From Bombus terrestris (Eukaryota; Arthropoda; Insecta; Hymenoptera; Apidae): a stretch of DNA of 64,000 nucleotides. The stretch covers positions 11,582,944-11,646,943 of the forward strand of contig NC_063285.1 in assembly GCF_910591885.1 (NCBI RefSeq), in the 5' to 3' direction. Below are positions 57,030 to 64,000 of the stretch, one piece after another. A model generated the notes under the pieces. It searched no databases. It was not told the origin of the DNA and saw nothing but the letters and a program-made list of their open reading frames with translations. Every line of letters starts with the position of its first letter. Position 1 is the stretch's first letter. The translations under genes and the position numbers were made by a program.

Positions 57030-57263
57030 TTGTTGGGTCAGTCTCTCATTTTGCTTTCATTCGTTCCAAGTTAGATAAATGTGTCTTTTATACCGAATGC
57101 TGCCAGTAGGGATACCAATTATTGTACAATATTTGTACCGATCTATGTAATCGGTGTGTGGGAGAGATAGCTGTGGCGTTATGTATGCTTTGCTCCACGT
57201 TTGTAAAGATTCATGTAAGCGCTGCGTTGGAGATATGTGTTTCGCAGTTAGGGTATGAAACAA
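54834..57263 (-). mobile_element. Truncated Ty3/Gypsy element 2 (gag, protease, partial RT)
   Basis: On the minus strand: a gag leader fragment (57057-57263), then a 731-codon frame (54834-57029) with gag, protease and the first part of reverse transcriptase, which ends at the catalytic tyrosine motif. Integrase and RNase H are absent. It differs clearly from the element at 46 kb. Segment B copy 2 adjoins its right side and segment A copy 2 lies near its left side. Their relation to its LTRs is unresolved. Confidence 0.85.
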
Positions 57264-57268
57264 CTATT

Positions 57269-57545
57269 TCCTTACGCAGGCCCATGGTCAAGTAGAGTCG
57301 TAACTCGACATTCTGCCAATGGGTTGAATGTCGAGATGGATGTATAAAGATAAAGAAGCCATGGGCGGGTCTCTTGCGTAGTCACCTCCGCGTGGTGAGA
57401 CCTGGTAATTGGCATCGTTTTCCAAAAAAAAAAAAAAAAAATTAATGCGTTGATTGTTCTTTGGAAAACGATACCAAGCTAAGAACTACGCACCAGTTCA
57501 GTTTGGATCTCCAAAAGCCGCGAAAAGAATTTTGGATAATCCAGA
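57269..57545. repeat. Subtelomeric segment B, copy 2
   Basis: Counterpart of 53697-53960. The hairpin stem is kept (TTGGCATCGTTTTCC against GGAAAACGATACCAA, with one G-U change), while its loop has gained an 18-A run (57424-57441). Confidence 0.75.
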
Positions 57546-58394
57546 CTGTATTGGAACGTGAGACACCTTGAGAGGACAACTACTACTATTACGGACAGCA
57601 TAACGCACCTCTACAAAAACATCCGTACTGGTCCTTGCTGCAGACACCATTCAGGACACGACATTCATAACATACGTAGCGGCACTCGGCAGCGAACTTC
57701 CCAACGGTTTCTGTCCCGTGGCTCGCTACAGAAAGACTTTACCCTTCGAAGAAGACGACGGCCAGATGTCGATACACGTTCACCGAATATATTTTTCAGT
57801 TAGGACCCGGACCCGCTATAAATCGTAGGATTTACGTAGCCACGGTTCTCTTAAGGGACAAATAATCTTTGCCTGAACAGTTTCTACACATACCATCCGC
57901 TGCGGGGAAACGCAGGAAATCTGCTTTTCCTCACGTACGACGCTCCGGGTTAGCAACTTTTCCCCCAAGGTTGCCTAACTTCCCTTTTCAGCGACCAAGT
58001 CAGAATGAAGCCAATTAACAGCGAGGTCCATTTCCCTCACTCTCCGAACCAACACTTTCCTGAACGAATCCAAGGATTCCGTATCCTCAGAGACACTCAT
58101 CACAGTCCTTCCTAAGGGACACAACAGGATTCTGTCGTATGCCACGAGACGAGCAAGAGTCCCTGATCCGAACTGATCGTTGGTAGTTGGCGGTAACAGC
58201 GAATCCGAATTTCTCGACTCGACATTTGGTACAATCGTCCCGACACGAATCGCACCGCGAAACGTAACACACGGAGCTCGAACTTGTAACCGCGAACCGA
58301 TAATTGTATCACGCGTCCTGCGCACGAAGATATATCGTGAACCTAAATTAATTAATAATAAATAAATAAATAACTACCGTCGAACAATATCGAG

Positions 58395-58397
<3 letters not shown>
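57546..58397. other. Unclassified subtelomeric DNA
   Basis: GC-richer DNA with several short frames, none recognised. The part 57670-57860 aligns with 35110-35290, so at least that portion is a dispersed repeat. Confidence 0.45.
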
Positions 58398-58464
<67 letters not shown>

Positions 58465-58478
58465 CCACCCCCCCCCCT
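58398..58478. repeat. 67-T tract followed by a C-rich run
   Basis: An uninterrupted run of about 67 T is followed by CCACCCCCCCCC. On the minus strand this is a long poly(A), which could be the tail of an old minus-strand retroposon, but no element body was recognised to its right. Such runs are prone to assembly and polymerase error. Confidence 0.85.
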
Positions 58479-58679
58479 ATCGCGCACACCGCATCACCTC
58501 ACAGAGAAAGATAGATAGATAGATACATATGTTAAGTGCATTGCGATTACATTCCTTTTCGTACATCTAGCATGTCTTTTGCCAACGAAATCATTTCCGA
58601 GCGTTGCCGCTATACCGGACTCGGATAACCCGGGCATCGCTTAGGGCTACAGGACGGTTGGGGGTCGGAGAGACAGCCG

Positions 58680-59010
58680 ACGGGCTCTGGCGGGGTTGGA
58701 AATTTGTGGGACGGGGTTGGCGCGGGTTGGGAAGCAGTTCTACGGGGTTGGGAAGTAGTTCTACGGGGTTTGCGATGGTTGGGCAGTAGGGTGACGGGGT
58801 TGGCGAGGGTTGGAAAATTGAGTGACGGGGTTGGCGCGGGTTGGGAAGTTGGATGACAGGGTTGGCGAGGGTCGGGAAGCTGGGTGACGGGGCAGGCTCG
58901 GGTTGGAAATTTGAGTGACGGGGTTGGCGCGGGTTGGGAAGTTGGGTGACAGGGTTGGCGAGGTTCGACAAGCTGGGTGAAGGGACAGGTTCGGTTCGGG
59001 TTCCGGTTGG
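58680..59010. repeat. 31-bp G-rich minisatellite next to the telomere
   Basis: Units starting ACGGGGTTGGCG or ACAGGG recur at 58711, 58742, 58763, 58794, 58825, 58856, 58887, 58918, 58949 and 58980. All steps are 31 bp except one of 21. The units vary in pairs (GGGAAGTTGGGTG, GGAAATTTGAGTG). The G-rich strand is the same as that of the telomere. Confidence 0.93.
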
Positions 59011-59031
59011 TAATTCGAATTCGAGTAACGG

Positions 59032-62000
59032 GGTTAGGTTGGGGTTAGGTTGGGGTTAGGTTGGGGTTAGGTTGGGGTTAGGTTGGGGTTAGGTTGGGGT
59101 TAGGTTGGGGTTAGGTTGGGGTTAGGTTGGGGTTAGGTTGGGGTTAGGTTGGGGTTAGGTTGGGGTTAGGTTGGGGTTAGGTTGGGGTTAGGTTGGGGTT
59201 AGGTTGGGGTTAGGTTGGGGTTAGGTTGGGGTTAGGTTGGGGTTAGGTTGGGGTTAGGTTGGGGTTAGGTTGGGGTTAGGTTGGGGTTAGGTTGGGGTTA
59301 GGTTGGGGTTAGGTTGGGGTTAGGTTGGGGTTAGGTTGGGGTTAGGTTGGGGTTAGGTTGGGGTTAGGTTGGGGTTAGGTTGGGGTTAGGTTGGGGTTAG
59401 GTTGGGGTTAGGTTGGGGTTAGGTTGGGGTTAGGTTGGGGTTAGGTTGGGGTTAGGTTGGGGTTTGGTTTGGGGTTAGGTTGGGGTTAGGTTGGGGTTAG
59501 GTTGGGGTTAGGTTGGGGTTAGGTTGGGGTTAGGTTGGGGTTAGGTTGGGGTTAGGTTGGGGTTAGGTTGGGGTTAGGTTGGGGTTAGGTTGGGGTTAGG
59601 TTGGGGTTAGGTTGGGGTTAGGTTGGGGTTAGGTTGGGGTTAGGTTGGGGTTAGGTTGGGGTTAGGTTGGGGTTAGGTTGGGGTTAGGTTGGGGTTAGGT
59701 TGGGGTTAGGTTGGGGTTAGGTTGGGGTTAGGTTGGGGTTAGGTTGGGGTTAGGTTGGGGTTAGGTTGGGGTTAGGTTGGGGTTAGGTTGGGGTTAGGTT
59801 GGGGTTAGGTTGGGGTTAGGTTGGGGTTAGGTTGGGGTTAGGTTGGGGTTAGGTTGGGGTTAGGTTGGGGTTAGGTTGGGGTTAGGTTGGGGTTAGGTTG
59901 GGGTTAGGTTGGGGTTAGGTTGGGGTTAGGTTGGGGTTAGGTTGGGGTTAGGTTGGGGTTAGGTTGGGGTTAGGTTGGGGTTAGGTTGGGGTTAGGTTGG
60001 GGTTAGGTTGGGGTTAGGTTGGGGTTAGGTTGGGGTTAGGTTGGGGTTAGGTTGGGGTTAGGTTGGGGTTAGGTTGGGGTTAGGTTGGGGTTAGGTTGGG
60101 GTTAGGTTGGGGTTAGGTTGGGGTTAGGTTGGGGTTAGGTTGGGGTTAGGTTGGGGTTAGGTTGGGGTTAGGTTGGGGTTAGGTTGGGGTTAGGTTGGGG
60201 TTAGGTTGGGGTTGGGTTGGGGTTTGGTTGGGGTTAGGTTGGGGTTAGGTTGGGGTTAGGTTGGGGTTAGGTTGGGGTTAGGTTGGGGTTAGGTTGGGGT
60301 TAGGTTGGGGTTAGGTTGGGGTTAGGTTGGGGTTAGGTTGGGGTTAGGTTGGGGTTAGGTTGGGGTTAGGTTGGGGTTAGGTTGGGGTTAGGTTGGGGTT
60401 AGGTTGGGGTTAGGTTGGGGTTAGGTTGGGGTTAGGTTGGGGTTAGGTTGGGGTTAGGTTGGGGTTAGGTTGGGGTTAGGTTGGGGTTAGGTTGGGGTTA
60501 GGTTGGGGTTAGGTTGGGGTTAGGTTGGGGTTAGGTTGGGGTTAGGTTGGGGTTAGGTTGGGGTTAGGTTGGGGTTAGGTTGGGGTTAGGTTGGGGTTAG
60601 GTTGGGGTTAGGTTGGGGTTAGGTTGGGGTTAGGTTGGGGTTAGGTTGGGGTTAGGTTGGGGTTAGGTTGGGGTTAGGTTGGGGTTAGGTTGGGGTTAGG
60701 TTGGGGTTAGGTTGGGGTTAGGTTGGGGTTAGGTTGGGGTTAGGTTGGGGTTAGGTTGGGGTTAGGTTGGGGTTAGGTTGGGGTTAGGTTGGGGTTGGGT
60801 GGGGGTTGGGTTGGGGTTAGGTTGGGGTTAGGTTGGGGTTAGGGTGGGGTTAGGTTGGGGTTAGGTTGGGGTTAGGTTGGGGTTAGGTTGGGGTTAGGTT
60901 GGGGTTAGGTTGGGGTTAGGTTGGGGTTAGGTTGGGGTTAGGTTGGGGTTAGGTTGGGGTTAGGTTGGGGTTAGGTTGGGGTTAGGTTGGGGTTAGGTTG
61001 GGGTTAGGTTGGGGTTAGGTTGGGGTTAGGTTGGGGTTAGGTTGGGGTTAGGTTGGGGTTAGGTTGGGGTTAGGTTGGGGTTAGGTTGGGGTTAGGTTGG
61101 GGTTAGGTTGGGGTTAGGTTGGGGTTAGGTTGGGGTTAGGTTGGGGTTAGGTTGGGGTTAGGTTGGGGTTAGGTTGGGGTTAGGTTGGGGTTAGGTTGGG
61201 GTTAGGTTGGGGTTAGGTTGGGGTTAGGTTGGGGTTAGGTTGGGGTTAGGTTGGGGTTAGGTTGGGGTTAGGTTGGGGTTAGGTTGGGGTTAGGTTGGGG
61301 TTAGGTTGGGGTTAGGTTGGGGTTAGGTTGGGGTTAGGTTGGGGTTAGGTTGGGGTTAGGTTGGGGTTAGGTTGGGGTTAGGTTGGGGTTAGGTTGGGGT
61401 TAGGTTGGGGTTAGGTTGGGGTTAGGTTGGGGTTAGGTTGGGGTTAGGTTGGGGTTAGGTTGGGGTTAGGTTGGGGTTAGGTTGGGGTTAGGTTGGGGTT
61501 AGGTTGGGGTTAGGTTGGGGTTAGGTTGGGGTTAGGTTGGGGTTAGGTTGGGGTTAGGTTGGGGTTAGGTTGGGGTTAGGTTGGGGTTAGGTTGGGGTTA
61601 GGTTGGGGTTAGGTTGGGGTTAGGTTGGGGTTAGGTTGGGGTTAGGTTGGGGTTAGGTTGGGGTTAGGTTGGGGTTAGGTTGGGGTTAGGTTGGGGTTAG
61701 GTTGGGGTTGGGTTGGGGTTAGGTTGGGGTTAGGTTGGGGTTAGGTTGGGGTTAGGTTGGGGTTAGGTTGGGGTTAGGTTGGGGTTAGGTTGGGGTTAGG
61801 TTGGGGTTAGGTTGGGGTTAGGTTGGGGTTAGGTTGGGGTTAGGTTGGGGTTAGGTTGGGGTTAGGTTGGGGTTAGGTTGGGGTTAGGTTGGGGTTAGGT
61901 TGGGGTTAGGTTGGGGTTAGGTTGGGGTTAGGTTGGGGTTAGGTTGGGGTTAGGTTGGGGTTAGGTTGGGGTTAGGTTGGGGTTAGGTTGGGGTTAGGTT

Positions 62001-64000
62001 GGGGTTAGGTTGGGGTTAGGTTGGGGTTAGGTTGGGGTTAGGTTGGGGTTAGGTTGGGGTTAGGTTGGGGTTAGGTTGGGGTTAGGTTGGGGTTAGGTTG
62101 GGGTTAGGTTGGGGTTAGGTTGGGGTTAGGTTGGGGTTAGGTTGGGGTTAGGTTGGGGTTAGGTTGGGGTTAGGTTGGGGTTAGGTTGGGGTTAGGTTGG
62201 GGTTAGGTTGGGGTTAGGTTGGGGTTAGGTTGGGGTTAGGTTGGGGTTAGGTTGGGGTTAGGTTGGGGTTAGGTTGGGGTTAGGTTGGGGTTAGGTTGGG
62301 GTTAGGTTGGGGTTAGGTTGGGGTTAGGTTGGGGTTAGGTTGGGGTTAGGTTGGGGTTAGGTTGGGGTTAGGTTGGGGTTAGGTTGGGGTTAGGTTGGGG
62401 TTAGGTTGGGGTTAGGTTGGGGTTAGGTTGGGGTTAGGTTGGGGTTAGGTTGGGGTTAGGTTGGGGTTAGGTTGGGGTTAGGTTGGGGTTAGGTTGGGGT
62501 TAGGTTGGGGTTAGGTTGGGGTTAGGTTGGGGTTAGGTTGGGGTTAGGTTGGGGTTAGGTTGGGGTTAGGTTGGGGTTAGGTTGGGGTTAGGTTGGGGTT
62601 AGGTTGGGGTTAGGTTGGGGTTAGGTTGGGGTTAGGTTGGGGTTAGGTTGGGGTTAGGTTGGGGTTAGGTTGGGGTTAGGTTGGGGTTAGGTTGGGGTTA
62701 GGTTGGGGTTAGGTTGGGGTTAGGTTGGGGTTAGGTTGGGGTTAGGTTGGGGTTAGGTTGGGGTTAGGTTGGGGTTAGGTTGGGGTTAGGTTGGGGTTAG
62801 GTTGGGGTTAGGTTGGGGTTAGGTTGGGGTTAGGTTGGGGTTAGGTTGGGGTTAGGTTGGGGTTAGGTTGGGGTTAGGTTGGGGTTAGGTTGGGGTTAGG
62901 TTGGGGTTAGGTTGGGGTTAGGTTGGGGTTAGGTTGGGGTTAGGTTGGGGTTAGGTTGGGGTTAGGTTGGGGTTAGGTTGGGGTTAGGTTGGGGTTAGGT
63001 TGGGGTTAGGTTGGGGTTAGGTTGGGGTTAGGTTGGGGTTAGGTTGGGGTTAGGTTGGGGTTAGGTTGGGGTTAGGTTGGGGTTAGGTTGGGGTTAGGTT
63101 GGGGTTAGGTTGGGGTTAGGTTGGGGTTAGGTTGGGGTTAGGTTGGGGTTAGGTTGGGGTTAGGTTGGGGTTAGGTTGGGGTTAGGTTGGGGTTAGGTTG
63201 GGGTTAGGTTGGGGTTAGGTTGGGGTTAGGTTGGGGTTAGGTTGGGGTTAGGTTGGGGTTAGGTTGGGGTTAGGTTGGGGTTAGGTTGGGGTTAGGTTGG
63301 GGTTAGGTTGGGGTTAGGTTGGGGTTAGGTTGGGGTTAGGTTGGGGTTAGGTTGGGGTTAGGTTGGGGTTAGGTTGGGGTTAGGTTGGGGTTAGGTTGGG
63401 GTTAGGTTGGGGTTAGGTTGGGGTTAGGTTGGGGTTAGGTTGGGGTTAGGTTGGGGTTAGGTTGGGGTTAGGTTGGGGTTAGGTTGGGGTTAGGTTGGGG
63501 TTAGGTTGGGGTTAGGTGGGGGTTAGGTGGGGGTTAGGTTGGGGTTAGGTTGGGGTTAGGTTGGGGTTAGGTTGGGGTTAGGTTGGGGTTAGGTTGGGGT
63601 TAGGTTGGGGTTAGGTTGGGGTTAGGTTGGGGTTAGGTTGGGGTTAGGTTGGGGTTAGGTTGGGGTTAGGTTGGGGTTAGGTTGGGGTTAGGTTGGGGTT
63701 AGGTTGGGGTTAGGTTGGGGTTAGGTTGGGGTTAGGTTGGGGTTAGGTTGGGGTTAGGTTGGGGTTAGGTTGGGGTTAGGTTGGGGTTAGGTTGGGGTTA
63801 GGTTGGGGTTAGGTTGGGGTTAGGTTGGGGTTAGGTTGGGGTTAGGTTGGAGGTTAGGTTGGGGTTAGGTTGGGGTTAGGTTGGGGTTAGGTTGGGGTTA
63901 GGTTGGGGTTAGGTTGGGGTTAGGTTGGGGTTAGGTTGGGGTTAGGTTGGGGTTAGGTTGGGGTTAGGTTGGGGTTAGGTTGGGGTTAGGTTGGGGTTAG
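59032..64000 (+). repeat. Telomeric array (TTAGGTTGGGG)n
   Basis: About 4.97 kb, roughly 450 units of the 11-mer, open at the window's right end. It reads as TTAGG plus TTGGGG, a derivative of the insect TTAGG repeat. Variant units are few: TTTGG at about 59463, a TTGGG/TTTGG pair near 60210, GTGGG/TTGGG variants near 60795 and 60840, TTGGG near 61708, GTGGG twice near 63517-63530 and TTGGAGG near 63849. The G-rich strand points to the right end, so the chromosome terminus lies to the right. The near-purity suggests synthesis by telomerase. Confidence 0.97.

Noticed and set aside
1..64000. CRISPR array, operons or bacterial insertion sequences
   Set aside because: The spliced genes, telomere and retroelements are eukaryotic; the repeats found are head-to-tail satellites without unique spacers.

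Overview
The window is the right-hand end of an insect chromosome, most likely from a bee (Hymenoptera). The last 5 kb is an unbroken tandem array of the 11-bp unit TTAGGTTGGGG, with the G-rich strand running 5'->3' toward base 64000, as expected for a telomere at the right edge. From memory, this TTAGG-derived 11-mer has been reported in bees such as bumblebees; I cannot check that here. Very AT-rich non-coding DNA, short phase-0 introns and R1-clade plus Ty3/Gypsy retroelements fit the same placement.

Unique gene-bearing part (1-26.5 kb): three tetraspanin genes and one AlkB-family dioxygenase gene. Two CD63-like tetraspanins lie head to head (TSP-1 on the minus strand, CDS 4200-7452; TSP-2 on the plus strand, CDS 9848-15669). 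A third, four-cysteine tetraspanin (TSP-3, 19043-23762) follows. All three have five coding exons, with exon 2 of exactly 189 nt and exon 3 of exactly 171 nt, so they are old tandem duplicates. A tRNA-Ser(UGA) gene lies antisense in the first intron of TSP-2. TSP-3 converges on a five-exon ALKBH4 gene (24204-26433, minus), one intron of which is GC-AG. Introns and intergenic DNA hold AT microsatellites and one MITE-like inverted-repeat element.

Subtelomere (26.5-59 kb): no host gene is recognised. There are five copies of a 628-bp satellite; arrays of a related TTAA-rich 22-bp repeat, one holding a 637-bp piggyBac-like remnant at a TTAA site; and a 32-bp TTGCGA minisatellite. A near-complete R1-clade non-LTR retrotransposon follows (ORF1 gag with three zinc knuckles, ORF2 endonuclease plus reverse transcriptase, poly(A) at 42749), with a second diverged R1 3' end behind it. 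A ~790-bp block that ends in a TATA box and splice donor precedes two of the 22-bp arrays. A Ty3/Gypsy element with identical 455-bp LTRs (46090-51154) is nested inside a solo LTR that is itself nested in a 22-bp array. Its gag and pol are joined by a canonical A AAA AAC -1 frameshift site, and its RNase H appears to lack one catalytic motif. Next come alternating repeat segments A and B, 44 exact copies of a 10-bp repeat, and a truncated, frame-damaged second Ty3/Gypsy copy on the minus strand.

Telomere junction (58.6-64 kb): a G-rich 31-bp minisatellite in exact register leads into the telomeric array. The layout is single-copy genes, then satellite, then nested transposons, then G-rich minisatellite, then telomere.
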